Counted from the first letter of the stretch, positions 1 to 16,031 are shown. The stretch: DNA of 64,000 nt from Lichenifustis flavocetrariae (GCF_026130545.1 NZ_JAMOIM010000002.1:248001-312000); one strand, 5' to 3'. The notes: generated from the letters alone by a model not told the origin. Program-made: numbers and translations.

Positions 1-1083
1 AGACCAGACAAGCCGCTGGACATCTTTGTATCCGCAGAGCGCGACGAAGCGCTCCCGAAGCCAGTCGTTGGCGTACCAGAATCGCTGCATCATGCCGAGG
101 GCGCGAAACACCTGCCCGTGGGCTTTCATGAATTGCCTCCGCGCCGCGCCCAGCGCCCGTACATCGCCAGTCGACAGAAACGTCTCCACGCAGGTGGCGG
201 CCATCCTGCCGCTTGCCATCGCGTAGTAGATCCCCTCGCCGGATGCCGGTGCCACCACGCCGGCGGCATCGCCCGCCAGCACCACGTTATGCCCGTCGTC
301 CCATCTGCGCCGCACCCTCAAGGGGATCGGTGCCCCCTCGCAGCGAAGGGTCTCGGCAGTCGCCAGCCCCGTGACCGACCGGAGTTCCGCGACAGCGTCA
401 CGAAGCGCGAATCCCTTCTTGGCCGAGCCTGTGCCAACGCTTGTCGATGTGCCGTGCGGAAAGATCCAACCGTAGAAATCAGGCGACAGGGCACCCTGAT
501 AGTAGATGTCGCACCGCGTACCATCAAAACCGGTTTCGGGCCCTGGGGAACGGATCACCTCGTGATAGGCGACGACGACCGGCTCTCGGCCCCTTACGGG
601 CACACACTGCCGGGCGACGGCCGACAAGGCGCCATCGGCGCCGATGACCGCCCGGGCACGCACATCGACCCTCTCCCCACCCCGGAGCACGACGGCCGAC
701 ACCGTGCCGTCAGCCAAGCGTTCCAAGCGCTCGAAGACGCCCGAGAGCCGCGACGCGCCGACGCTTTCCGCCCGCCCCCGCAGCCAAGCATCGAAATCCT
801 CTCGGTCGACCATGCCGACGAAGCCGTTCTCGATCGGCATGTGCACGTGTCGATTGCCAGGCGACACGATTCTGGCCCCGGTTGCGCGGGCGACCAGCAG
901 GTGCTCGGGGATCTCGAAATCTGCAAGTAGGCGCGGCGGGATCGCACCCCCACAGGGTTTGATACGACCGTCCCGATCGAGCAGCAGAACGCTGCGGCCC
1001 ATCCGGGCCAGATCCGCGGCAGCGATCGCTCCGGCAGGGCCACCGCCAACCACGAGGACGTCGTAGAGACCTAGGTCGCCCAC
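1..1083 (-). CDS. bchP: BchP, geranylgeranyl reductase (C-terminus cut by window edge)
   Basis: This flavoprotein reduces the geranylgeranyl tail of bacteriochlorophyll (or geranylgeranyl diphosphate) to phytyl, the last step of pigment synthesis. The frame opens with YDVLVVGGGPAG, a dinucleotide-binding motif near residues 8-18, then a second FAD signature around VVLAGDAAGVV. About 361 codons are visible; family members are near 400 residues, so roughly 40 C-terminal residues lie outside the window. I chose a GTG start at 1083, which overlaps the end of bch2 by 13 bases and puts the Rossmann motif at the usual distance from the N-terminus. It is the last visible gene of the leftward ppaA-ppsR-bchG-bch2-bchP unit. 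Confidence 0.93.
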   Translation of the reverse strand, partial: MGDLGLYDVLVVGGGPAGAIAAADLARMGRSVLLLDRDGRIKPCGGAIPPRLLADFEIPEHLLVARATGARIVSPGNRHVHMPIENGFVGMVDREDFDAWLRGRAESVGASRLSGVFERLERLADGTVSAVVLRGGERVDVRARAVIGADGALSAVARQCVPVRGREPVVVAYHEVIRSPGPETGFDGTRCDIYYQGALSPDFYGWIFPHGTSTSVGTGSAKKGFALRDAVAELRSVTGLATAETLRCEGAPIPLRVRRRWDDGHNVVLAGDAAGVVAPASGEGIYYAMASGRMAATCVETFLSTGDVRALGAARRQFMKAHGQVFRALGMMQRFWYANDWLRERFVALCGYKDVQRLVWS

Positions 1084-2429
1084 CGGCCCGTGTCCTGCAC
1101 GCGAAGGGCAAGACCGCTGCCGGTCACGCGCGCGTCGCGATCGGCCCGGGGAAAAGCGCCCGCGGCCAACCATGCCGCAAGTCCGAACAGCAAGGACTCG
1201 CCGAGGAAGACCGCCGTATAGGCCTGGGCCGGCGAGCCGAGGAGTTGGCGAGCCAGATCACTTGACCCGGTCCCGACAACCCCGCCGAGCGCAAAGGCCA
1301 GAGCCTGGGCGGCGCCCCACAATCCCATCCGGACACCCTCCCGTCCCGGCTGACCGGCGCCCGCGAGTTGCATCATGGAGGCGACAGCCGCGATCGAGAA
1401 CGCGCCGTTCGCGCAGCCAAGAAGAACAACCGCGCAACGCAGGACATTCAGGGAAGCTGAGGCTCCCGCAAGTGCGACGCATGTCACGCCAAGGATCGCA
1501 GCCATCGAGGCCAGACACCCGCCGATCGTCCAAAGGCGCATCGACCCCAGACGCGGCCCCCCGATCGCACTCCCCAGCACGGCCACGAGCACCATGCCGG
1601 CAAGAAGTCCCGAATGCTGGAAGCCGGCGAGCTTTGCCGATTCGGCCGGCGGCAATGCGAAAACCGATCCGGCGAAGGGTTCCAGGATCAGTTCTTGGGC
1701 CGAATAGGCCAGCATCGAGAAAAAGACGAAGAGCGTGAAGCCGCGGGTGTCAGGCTCTGTCCACACCTCGCGAAGGGCCGGCAGAAAGGCCACGGGGGCA
1801 GATTGCGTCGACACCTCCGGAGCGGTCGCTTCGGCGGGTTCAACCCTCCAGAGCGCCAGACAAGTCATAAGAACGGCTGCCCCCGAGATAAGGACCGAAG
1901 TCCTGACGAGCGCCGCGACGGAGAAAGGTGCCAGCATCTGACCCACCACAGCAGCAGTCACGAGGAACCCGGCAATCATCATCATCCAGACGATGGCGGC
2001 AGCGGCGGCTCGACGCCGCTCGCCCGCCTGGCGGGCAAGCAACAGCAGAAGAGAGGTGCCCGCCGATCCCACGCCGATCCCGATCATGAGAAAGGCTGTG
2101 ACGCCCAATGTGATCCCGGCCAGAGGAGCGGTCTTCATCCAAGCCGTCGCAAGCGCGGCCAGGACGCTGCCCGTGGCAAGGACCATCATACCGCCAAGGA
2201 TCCAGGGCGTTCGGCGTCCCCCGCGATCCGATCCGTGGCCCCAGCGGGGCCGCAGCATCTGCACTGCGTAATGCAGTGCGACAAGCGCACCCGGAACGAT
2301 CGCCGGCAGGGCCAGTTCGACGACCATGACCCGATTCAGCGTCGAAGTGGCGAAGACCACGATCGCCCCAATCGAGGCTTGCACTAAGCCGAGCCGTACG
2401 ATTTGAACCCATGGCGAGACGCGCGACAT
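1071..2429 (-). CDS. bch2: Bch2/PucC-family MFS protein
   Basis: This is a polytopic membrane protein of the PucC/LhaA/Bch2 branch of the major facilitator superfamily, about 452 residues with roughly twelve hydrophobic segments. Members help deliver bacteriochlorophyll or assemble light-harvesting complexes. The N-terminus (VRLGLVQASIG, then STLNRVMVVEL) matches the family and resembles the second copy, lhaA, in this window. A GTG lies at 2438, but the ATG at 2429 is better placed behind AAGGGG, which overlaps the bchG stop. Its place between bchG and bchP is the usual one. The exact substrate is not established for this branch. Confidence 0.88.
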   Translation of the reverse strand: MSRVSPWVQIVRLGLVQASIGAIVVFATSTLNRVMVVELALPAIVPGALVALHYAVQMLRPRWGHGSDRGGRRTPWILGGMMVLATGSVLAALATAWMKTAPLAGITLGVTAFLMIGIGVGSAGTSLLLLLARQAGERRRAAAAAIVWMMMIAGFLVTAAVVGQMLAPFSVAALVRTSVLISGAAVLMTCLALWRVEPAEATAPEVSTQSAPVAFLPALREVWTEPDTRGFTLFVFFSMLAYSAQELILEPFAGSVFALPPAESAKLAGFQHSGLLAGMVLVAVLGSAIGGPRLGSMRLWTIGGCLASMAAILGVTCVALAGASASLNVLRCAVVLLGCANGAFSIAAVASMMQLAGAGQPGREGVRMGLWGAAQALAFALGGVVGTGSSDLARQLLGSPAQAYTAVFLGESLLFGLAAWLAAGAFPRADRDARVTGSGLALRVQDTGRWAT

Positions 2430-2443
2430 GGCTCTCACGCCCC

Positions 2444-3337
2444 TTAAAAGGCCAGGTGACGCACCGCGAAGGCGCTCACCAGCATGCCGATCACATAAAG
2501 GGTGACCCCGGTCGAATTGTACCAGGGCGCGTTCTCACGCGGCCTGCGCAACAGATGCTGCATGAGAACGAGTTGCACGCTGGTCAACCCGCCCACGACA
2601 AGCGCGAATTCGGGCCGATCCCAACCCAACAACAAGGCCACGACGACGACCTGCGGAATCAACATGACGGCGCAGGCCAGGCGCGCCGCGCGGTCGACCC
2701 CGAGCAACACCGGAAGCGATGCGATTCCCGTCCGAATGTCGCCCTCGACCGATTTGAAATCATTCAGGGTCATGATGCCATGCGCGCCGACGCTGTACAC
2801 GAGGGCGAGCAGAATGATCTGCCAATTCGGCACGGCGCCGATCATGACGGCCGCGCCGGTGAACCAGGGCAGGCCCTCGTAGCAGATCGCCACAGCCGCA
2901 TTGCCGAGCCAGCCGTTGCGCTTCAGCCGGAACGGCGGGGCGCTGTAAGCCCAAGCGAGAGCAAGACCCAGGATCGCGGCCGCCAGAACGGCCGTCCCCA
3001 ATGAGACGGCAACTTCGAACGACAGCGCGGTCCAGATCATGGCGATATACAATCCCCACCGCCCTGGAATGCGTCCGGATGGGATCGGCCGATGGGGTTC
3101 ATTGATCGCGTCGACGTAACGGTCATACCAGTCGTTGACGGCCTGGCTCGTCGCGCAGACCAGCGGGCCCGCAAGAGCGACGCCGGCGACGACCATCGTC
3201 CAGCGGCCCGCGATCGGAACACCCGCCGAGACGACGCCACAGCCGAAGGCCCACATCGGCGGAAACCAGGTGATCGGCTTCAGCAATTCTAGAACCGCGG
3301 AAGGCGCGGGTTGCGCTGAGATCGCTCTAGTTGACAT
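2444..3337 (-). CDS. bchG: BchG, bacteriochlorophyll a synthase
   Basis: This membrane prenyltransferase of the UbiA superfamily esterifies bacteriochlorophyllide a with geranylgeranyl diphosphate. It is about 297 residues and very hydrophobic. It begins with the family hallmark LELLKPITWFPPMWAF and has the Asp-rich prenyl-diphosphate site NDWYDRYVD. The frame can be extended 33 codons upstream, but that extension only reads through the 3' end of ppsR; the ATG at 3337, overlapping the ppsR stop by 11 bases, gives the normal BchG N-terminus. It is followed after 14 bases by bch2. Confidence 0.94.
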   Translation of the reverse strand: MSTRAISAQPAPSAVLELLKPITWFPPMWAFGCGVVSAGVPIAGRWTMVVAGVALAGPLVCATSQAVNDWYDRYVDAINEPHRPIPSGRIPGRWGLYIAMIWTALSFEVAVSLGTAVLAAAILGLALAWAYSAPPFRLKRNGWLGNAAVAICYEGLPWFTGAAVMIGAVPNWQIILLALVYSVGAHGIMTLNDFKSVEGDIRTGIASLPVLLGVDRAARLACAVMLIPQVVVVALLLGWDRPEFALVVGGLTSVQLVLMQHLLRRPRENAPWYNSTGVTLYVIGMLVSAFAVRHLAF

Positions 3338-4757
3338 CGGAGCCGTTCTCACCGGTGGGATCCGCGAGCCCATAGCGCCGCAGCTTGACATAGAGGCTCT
3401 GCCGGCTGACGCCGAGCATCTCGGCCGCCGAGGCACGGTTGTCGCCAGTCATCTTCAGGGCGGCCTGAATAGAGAGGCGCTCGATGACATCGGTCGCCTC
3501 CCGCACCAGATCCTTGAGGGAAACGCGGCCGACCAGTTCGGTCAGATGTTCGACCGAGCCGGGGAGATCGGGCCCGAACCGCATGTCCGTCCTGAAGCGC
3601 CGCGCGATGTTGCGGATCGCGAAGCCGAAACAGCGCCGCTCGCTGTTCATCACCGACGCCGCCGAGATCTCGACGGCCGTCTCGGTGCCGAATTGCCCTT
3701 GCAGACTCGATCCGAACAACCGCACCGTCCCACGTTGCGTCAGGTTCGCGATGAGAACATCGAGATCAACTCCCGGACGGCCGAGCCAGCGATCGAGCTT
3801 CTGGTTGACGGCTTGACGGTCGGTGGCGAGCTGCGCCATGTCGAGAAACGCTGCATTGGCGGAGACAATCCGGCCGTCTGCGTCGGTCACGACGAATCCG
3901 TCCGGCGAATTCTCAACCAGTTTCAATAATTTCCAGGTCATTTTGGGAACGACGCCAAGCGCGCTGTCGGATGTCAGCCGGAGCAAGCGAACCAGAAAGA
4001 GCGACGCGTTCTCCTGTCGAAACATATAGGCCGAAACCAGCACCTCTTCTCCGCTATGCCGCAAGTTGGCGCGCACGTCATCGGCATGTCCGGCTGCGCG
4101 GACGACCGCGAGCAGGCTCTGGAGCGGGGACGTCGACTGTGGCCCGAACACGTCCACCAAGGGCTTGTCGATCACTGCCGTGACCGCCTCGCCGAACATA
4201 TCGGCGGCCGCAGGATTTGCCTCGATCACCTTCTGGCTGTCCGCATCGACGATCAGGACAGGCTCGGCAGAAACGCTGAACAGCAAACGGTATCGGGTCT
4301 CGACATGATGCAACCGGGAATAATCCCGTTCCATCGTCTGCTGCGCCTCGACCAGCCGGCGCTGCAGGACCGAGAACTGCTTAAGGTTCCGGCCGAATGC
4401 AACGACACTGCCTTCGGTACCGGCGGATACGGCGGAATAGAGGATTGGAACGTCGGCCTGTTGGACGGAAGGATAATTGATCTGCCGAGATCGCCCGGAG
4501 CGTCCCGGAACGGCCTCCTTGAGCAGTGCCTCGATCTTGGATCGACTCTCGATCGTGACCGTGTCCACCCAGGGGCGACCGATCCACGTGCTGCAACCGG
4601 TGAGATCGGTCGAAAGGTCGTCGCTATTTAACGCGACATCCTGAATGATGCCTTCCCGATCGATCACGAGGGCGACATCCGCAGCGGCGGCAATGAGCGT
4701 CGCGGTCGTCGCTGGATCTATCTTGCCCAGCGATCGGTTGGGCGCGCTGAAGGGCAT
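3327..4757 (-). CDS. ppsR: PpsR/CrtJ photosynthesis repressor
   Basis: This is the transcriptional repressor of photosynthesis genes that binds TGT-N12-ACA palindromes. The 476-residue protein has an N-terminal PAS-like region (about 15-120), further PAS domains near 140-250 and 270-370, and a C-terminal Fis-type helix-turn-helix (RASAAEMLGVSRQSLYVKLR, about 442-468). Start choice: an in-frame TTG exists at 4778, but the ATG at 4757 follows GGGGAG. Only two cysteines are visible, near residues 55 and 376, and none lies in the helix-turn-helix, where Rhodobacter PpsR/CrtJ carries its redox cysteine. It sits directly downstream of its presumed antirepressor ppaA and overlaps bchG. Confidence 0.92.
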   Translation of the reverse strand: MPFSAPNRSLGKIDPATTATLIAAAADVALVIDREGIIQDVALNSDDLSTDLTGCSTWIGRPWVDTVTIESRSKIEALLKEAVPGRSGRSRQINYPSVQQADVPILYSAVSAGTEGSVVAFGRNLKQFSVLQRRLVEAQQTMERDYSRLHHVETRYRLLFSVSAEPVLIVDADSQKVIEANPAAADMFGEAVTAVIDKPLVDVFGPQSTSPLQSLLAVVRAAGHADDVRANLRHSGEEVLVSAYMFRQENASLFLVRLLRLTSDSALGVVPKMTWKLLKLVENSPDGFVVTDADGRIVSANAAFLDMAQLATDRQAVNQKLDRWLGRPGVDLDVLIANLTQRGTVRLFGSSLQGQFGTETAVEISAASVMNSERRCFGFAIRNIARRFRTDMRFGPDLPGSVEHLTELVGRVSLKDLVREATDVIERLSIQAALKMTGDNRASAAEMLGVSRQSLYVKLRRYGLADPTGENGSDVN

Positions 4758-4824
4758 CAAGGGAAGCGATCTCCCCAAGCACGTCGGGATCGGACACGTC
4801 TCGCAAGCGTCATCCGCCGGCCCG

Positions 4825-5706
4825 TCATGCGGCGGACGCCACGAAGCTTTCGGCGAGGCTCAAGGCATGTGGAGCATCGGTTCCCATGGCATCGGCCCCG
4901 ACCCTGGTGACGTAATCCGGGCGCGCGACGAACACAGGGCCTCCGACAAGAATGCGGATCGCCTTGTTGCAGGATGCCCGCCGGGTTTGGCGGATCACCT
5001 TCGTCAACTCGTCGAGCCGCTCGTCGCTGCTGACCGAATAGCCGACGAGCACAAAATACAGCTTGCCCAATGTTTCGCTCAACGTCTCGATCGACGCGAA
5101 GGGCGTGCTCCAAATACTCCAGCCGGCCCGGCGCATGAATTCCGCCACCATCGACAGCCCGAAGGTGTGTTGATCGCCCGGTAACGGCACGATGAGGGCT
5201 TGGCGGGACCCGTCTTCCGGCCGGCCATTCGCATGGAAGATCGGAGCGAGCATCCGAAGAAGCTTCTGCATGGTCCCGACCGCGAGCGTCACGTCGATGA
5301 AACTGCAGAGATCGTCGCACCAGAGCTCACCGATATAGCGTGCGGTGGGCTGAAACAACTGCAGGTAGATATCATCGACCGAGACCCCGCGTGCCTGCAC
5401 GGCAGCGACATGCGCAACGATCGTCGCTTCGTCTTGGTGAGACAGAAGGATCTTCACGAAAGCGATGACCTCGGCCGCGACCGGGACAATGGCGGCGGGG
5501 GCATAAGCGCGATCATGGCTCTGGACCAATCGAGGAACGATATCGGCCTCGACCGCCTGGCGGATGTCCTCGAGCCGCTTTTCGCGCTCCGTGACGCTCG
5601 TCGGAACCGACCAGGGATGATCCGAGGGCGGAACGACTCGATTTGTCTCGCCCCAATGGCCCATATCAACGACTTGCTGGGTCAAGCGGGTCTGCCTTTC
5701 CGCCAT
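4825..5706 (-). CDS. ppaA: PpaA/AerR, cobalamin-binding antirepressor
   Basis: This protein belongs to the AerR/PpaA family, which binds cobalamin and modulates PpsR/CrtJ in response to light and oxygen. It has 293 residues: an N-terminal helical part with GELW near residues 126-129, then a Rossmann-like B12-binding domain with GDQHTFG, where His180 is the expected lower axial cobalt ligand, and VGGPVF further on. The ATG at 5706 follows GGGGAGAG at good spacing. It leads the leftward regulator and bacteriochlorophyll operon, 67 bases ahead of ppsR and divergent from bchF, which places sensor and repressor in one unit. Confidence 0.88.
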   Translation of the reverse strand: MAERQTRLTQQVVDMGHWGETNRVVPPSDHPWSVPTSVTEREKRLEDIRQAVEADIVPRLVQSHDRAYAPAAIVPVAAEVIAFVKILLSHQDEATIVAHVAAVQARGVSVDDIYLQLFQPTARYIGELWCDDLCSFIDVTLAVGTMQKLLRMLAPIFHANGRPEDGSRQALIVPLPGDQHTFGLSMVAEFMRRAGWSIWSTPFASIETLSETLGKLYFVLVGYSVSSDERLDELTKVIRQTRRASCNKAIRILVGGPVFVARPDYVTRVGADAMGTDAPHALSLAESFVASAA

Positions 5707-5758
5707 GTGTCTCTCCCCAATAGATTGCCGATTGTATCAGGCGTCAATCTAAATTTAC

Positions 5759-5798
5759 GTCAACCGTTGTTGACAGTCGGGATCGTGCATTCTAGCCT
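5759..5798 (+). promoter_or_regulatory. Candidate promoter with 6-4-6 inverted repeat
   Basis: In the ppaA-bchF divergent region a perfect inverted repeat GTCAAC-CGTT-GTTGAC occupies 5759-5774. Its right arm runs into TTGACA (5770-5775), a consensus -35 hexamer, followed after 17 bases by TAGCCT as a possible -10. A regulator bound to the repeat would cover the -35. The gap 5707-6032 holds no gene that I can support; the rest of it contains the PpsR box listed separately. Confidence 0.4.
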
Positions 5799-5921
5799 CA
5801 TCGAATAGCCACTTGGGCCCAGGCCTAGAAGAGTTTCCCCCGTCCGCCGTCTCGTTTCGATCTCGCTTCAAGAGGTGGATCGCAGTGGCGTTGGAACTAT
5901 CCGACCTTTCCCCGCCAGGGA

Positions 5922-5939
5922 TGTCAAGGCATGTTTACA
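5922..5939. promoter_or_regulatory. PpsR-binding palindrome TGT-N12-ACA
   Basis: The bases TGT at 5922-5924 and ACA at 5937-5939 are separated by exactly 12 bases, matching the published PpsR/CrtJ consensus. It lies about 95 bases upstream of the preferred bchF start and overlaps an ATG at 5931 that is therefore unlikely to be the real start. Only one such site was found between ppaA and bchF; Rhodobacter promoters often carry two. Confidence 0.65.
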
Positions 5940-5965
5940 CGACTCAAGTCTCAACCCACGCTTAG

Positions 5966-7807
<1,842 letters not shown>

Positions 7808-7810
7808 ACC

Positions 7811-9341
7811 ATGCGCCTCACCGTCTGGACCTATGAAGGCCCACCCCATGTCGGCGCCATGCGGATCGCCACCGCGATGGAGGGCGTCCATTACGTGCTG
7901 CACGCTCCGCAGGGCGACACCTATGCCGATCTCCTCTTCACGATGATCGAGCGCCGCGCCAAGCGGCCACCGGTGACCTACACGACCTTCCAGGCACGGG
8001 ATCTCGGATCCGACACGGCCGCGCTGTTCAAGACAGCGGTGGAAGACGCCTATGCGCGCTTCCAGCCGACCGCGATGATCGTCGGCGCCTCCTGCACGGG
8101 AGAACTGATCCAGGACGATCCGGGTGGCCTCGCCCGCGCGCTGAACCTGCCGATCCCGGTCATTCCGCTGGACCTGCCCTCGTATCAGCGCAAGGAAAAC
8201 TGGGGCGCGTCGGAGACGTTCTACCAGCTCGTGCGCACTCTCGCCGGATCTTCGGCACCGTCCGGCAGCAAGCCGCCACGTCGCCCGGAAGGCTTGCCGG
8301 CCCGCTGTAACATCCTCGGGCCGAGCGCCCTCGGCTTTCGTCACCGCGACGATGTCGAGGAAATCACACGATTGCTCGGGCGGCTCGGCATCGTGGTGAA
8401 CGTCGTGGCGCCACTTGGTGCCACGGCCGCTGATCTCGCCCGCCTCAGCGAGGCCGATTTCAACGTCGTTCTCTACCCCGAAATCGCCGCCACCACGGCC
8501 AAATGGCTGGAGCGGACCTTCGGCCAGCCCGCAACCAAAACCATCCCGATCGGCGTCGGCGCCACCCGGGACTTCATCTCGGAAGTGGCAGCCCTCGCCG
8601 GTGTCGATCCTGCCCCGCTTCTCGCGGGCGACGAGACCCGCCTGCCCTGGTACAGCCGCTCGGTCGATTCGACCTATCTCACCGGCAAACGCGTCTTCAT
8701 CTTCGGTGACGCCACCCATGCGATCGCGGCCGCACGAATCGCCGCGCAAGAACTCGGCTTCGAGGTCGTCGGCCTCGGTACCTACGCCCGCGAATTCGCC
8801 CGCGAGGTGCGTGAGGCGGCCAAGCTCTATGACATCGAGGCGCTGATCACCGACGACTACCTCGAAGTCGAGGCCAGGGTCGCCGAGCTTCGGCCCGAAC
8901 TGGTGCTCGGCACGCAGATGGAACGTCACATCGCCAAGCGGCTCGGCATCGGCTGCGCGGTGATCTCGGCGCCGGTGCATGTGCAGGATTTTCCGGCTCG
9001 CTATTCGCCCCAGATGGGATTTGAAGGCGCCAATGTCATCTTCGACAGCTGGGTCCACCCTCTGATGATGGGGCTCGAGGAGCATCTGCTCGCGATGTTC
9101 CGCGACGACCCTGAGTTCCATGACGGGGCCACGCCGTCGCATCTCGGTACGACGACCGAGCTGGAGCAAGTTCCGGCTCCGGCGACGGTCCAGACCGAGA
9201 AGGCGGCCGTTCTTTGGTCGTCGGAGGCCGAGAAGGAAGTCGGCAAAATTCCCTTCTTCGTCCGCGGCAAGGCACGCCGCAACACCGAACGTTTCGCCGC
9301 CGACACCGGCGTCGCCCTCATCACCGTCGAGACCTTGTACG

Positions 9342-9367
<26 letters not shown>
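7811..9367 (+). CDS. bchB: BchB, dark protochlorophyllide reductase subunit B
   Basis: BchB pairs with BchN to form the NB heterotetramer of dark-operative protochlorophyllide reductase. It has 518 residues. It opens with the family signature [16 protein letters not shown] and carries [16 protein letters not shown] around residues 95-110. The C-terminal domain ([20 protein letters not shown]) is the protochlorophyllide-reductase 57-kDa-subunit C-terminal fold, which covers the substrate pocket. The 3' end overlaps the start of bchH by 26 bases, longer than the usual 4-base couplings in this operon. Confidence 0.96.
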
Positions 9368-13851
<4,484 letters not shown>

Positions 13852-13852
<1 letters not shown>

Positions 13853-14556
13853 TGGATACCACCCTCTCCTACCGCGCCCGTCGCGGCGAACTTGAGACCT
13901 ACTTCGACCGGACGGCGGTCGAAGCCTGGGCGCGCCTGACCTCGGAAGCGCCCGTCGGCAGCATCCGGGCCACCGTGCGGGCCGGCCGCGACCGAATGCG
14001 GACGACGCTGCTGAACTGGCTTCCCGGCGATCTCAGGGGCGCCCGCCTGCTCGACGCCGGCTGTGGCACGGGTGCGCTGGCGGTCGAAGCGGCGCGGCGG
14101 GGGGCCTTCGTGACCGCCATCGACCTCTCGCCGACCTTGGTGAAACTGGCGCGGGAGCGGCAGCCCGGCGACCTCGGCCAGGGCCGGATCGAGTTCCAGG
14201 TCGGCGACATGCTCGACCCCGCGCTCGGTCAGTTCGATCATGTGGTCGCTATGGATTCGCTGATCCACTATGACGCGCCCGACATGGTGCGCATGATGGT
14301 CGGATTGACGGCACGCGCCTCGACCTCCGTGATCACCACTTTTGCGCCCCGGACCCCGCTGCTCACCGTCATGCACACGGTCGGCCGCCTGTTCCCGCGC
14401 GGCGATCGCGCGCCGGCGATCGCGCCGATCAGCGAGACGACGTTGCGGCGCCGGATCGCAACCGAGCCGAAGCTCGCCGACTGGTATCCAGCCCGGACCG
14501 ATCGGGTAGCGGGCGGCTTCTACATTTCGCAAGCTTTCGAGCTGGTGCGGTCATGA
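13852..14556 (+). CDS. bchM: BchM, Mg-protoporphyrin IX methyltransferase
   Basis: BchM transfers a methyl group from S-adenosylmethionine to the C13 propionate of Mg-protoporphyrin IX, the step between BchH and the AcsF cyclase, both in this unit. The 234-residue protein has the class I methyltransferase motif LLDAGCGTGALAVEA near residues 63-77 and AIDLS at the end of the second strand. The ATG shares its first base with the bchL stop, and the stop overlaps lhaA by 4 bases. Confidence 0.95.
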
Positions 14557-16031
14557 CCCAGCGGCGAACCCTTCCCTGGGCGCCCATCCCGGTCAAACCG
14601 GCTGTGAAGCTGGCGCAACGCTGGATGGTCCTGAGCCCGCGCTTCCTTCCCTTCGCGGACGCGGCGACCGCGGAGCTGCCGCTCGGCCGCCTGCTGCGGC
14701 TGTCGCTGTTCCAGGTCACGGTCGGCATGGCCGTCGTGCTGCTGATCGGTACGCTCAACCGGGTGATGATCGTCGAGCTCGGCGTGCCGGCCTGGCTCGT
14801 GTCGGTCATGGTGGCCTTGCCGTTGGTCTTCGCACCGTTGCGCGCCATGGTGGGCTATCGCTCCGACACCTATAAATCGGTGCTCGGCTGGCGGCGGGTG
14901 CCCTACCTCTGGTTCGGCACTCTGCTGCAATTCGGCGGCTTCGCCATCATGCCGTTCGCCTTGCTCGTTCTGTCCGGCGACACGCACGGGCCGCTGATCG
15001 TCGGCCAACTCGGCGCGTCCCTCGCGTTCCTGCTCGTGGGCGCGGGTCTCCATACGACGCAGACCGTCGGCCTCGCGCTCGCCACCGATCTCGCCCCGAA
15101 AGACGCTCACCCGAAGGTGGTGGCCCTGCTCTGCGTCATGCTCATGGTCGGCATGGTCGTAAGCGCGCTGGTGTTCGGGGCGCTGCTGGCCAATTTCACC
15201 GAGGTCAAGCTGATCCAGGTGATCCAGGGCGCCGCGCTCGTCACCATGCTGATCAACCTCTTTGCGCTGTGGAAGCAGGAGCCGCGTCGTCCGCGCGAAA
15301 CCGCGCCCGACCGTAAGGTTCCCACTTTCCGCGAATCCTGGCGCATCTTCGCGCAGGAGGATCGCGCCATCCGACGCCTCGTAGCGCTCGGTGTCGGCAC
15401 CTTCGGGTTCAGCATGCAGGACATCCTGCTCGAACCCTACGGCGGCCAGGTTCTTCGGCTGACGGTTGGGCAGACGACGGCCCTTACGGCGATGCTGGCC
15501 GTCGGTGGCTGCATCGGCTTCGGCCTGGCGGCCAAATGGCTCGGGCGCGGCATCGATGCCTACCGGGTCGCGGGCTTCGGGGCTTTGAACGGTCTTGTCG
15601 CCTTCACATGCGTGTTCCTGTCGGCTCCTCTCGGTTCGACGATCCTGTTCGTCGTCGGTGTCGCAATGATCGGTTTCGGCGGCGGCCTCTTTGCCCATGC
15701 GACGCTGACGGCCGCCATGGCGACCGCCGACAAGAGCCATATCGGTCTCGCCCTCGGAGTCTGGGGGGCGGTCCAGGCCACGGCGGCCGGGCTCGCCATG
15801 GCGTCCGGCGGCATCATCCGCGATGTCGTCTCGAGCCTCGCATCGCACGGCGCGCTTGGGCCGGTGCTCACCGACTCGTCCGTCGGTTACGGCATGGTCT
15901 ACCTGATCGAGATCGTGCTGCTCGTCACCACACTCGCTGCCGTCGGCCCTCTGGTCGGCCGGTCAGGCAGGGAGCCGGCCCCCGGGTCCGATACATTCGC
16001 CTATTCCGTCGCTACTGGGAGGAAAGCCTGA
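14553..16031 (+). CDS. lhaA: LhaA, light-harvesting 1 assembly MFS protein
   Basis: LhaA is a PucC-type major-facilitator protein that promotes assembly of the core light-harvesting complex. It has 492 residues, about twelve hydrophobic segments, and the family stretches LNRVMIVELGVPAWLV and FSMQDILLEPYGGQVL. It is a paralogue of Bch2 at 1071-2429, which shares the NRVM-VEL and QD/E-ILEPF/Y motifs. Its position directly ahead of puhA is conserved among purple bacteria. The stop overlaps the puhA ATG by one base, and a GGAGGAAA ribosome site for puhA lies inside its last codons. Confidence 0.94.
   Translation: MTQRRTLPWAPIPVKPAVKLAQRWMVLSPRFLPFADAATAELPLGRLLRLSLFQVTVGMAVVLLIGTLNRVMIVELGVPAWLVSVMVALPLVFAPLRAMVGYRSDTYKSVLGWRRVPYLWFGTLLQFGGFAIMPFALLVLSGDTHGPLIVGQLGASLAFLLVGAGLHTTQTVGLALATDLAPKDAHPKVVALLCVMLMVGMVVSALVFGALLANFTEVKLIQVIQGAALVTMLINLFALWKQEPRRPRETAPDRKVPTFRESWRIFAQEDRAIRRLVALGVGTFGFSMQDILLEPYGGQVLRLTVGQTTALTAMLAVGGCIGFGLAAKWLGRGIDAYRVAGFGALNGLVAFTCVFLSAPLGSTILFVVGVAMIGFGGGLFAHATLTAAMATADKSHIGLALGVWGAVQATAAGLAMASGGIIRDVVSSLASHGALGPVLTDSSVGYGMVYLIEIVLLVTTLAAVGPLVGRSGREPAPGSDTFAYSVATGRKA

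Noticed and set aside
14520-15848. A 442-codon minus-strand frame opposite lhaA
   Set aside because: Composition is the His/Asp/Gln/Arg-rich type expected from the reverse of a membrane protein gene.
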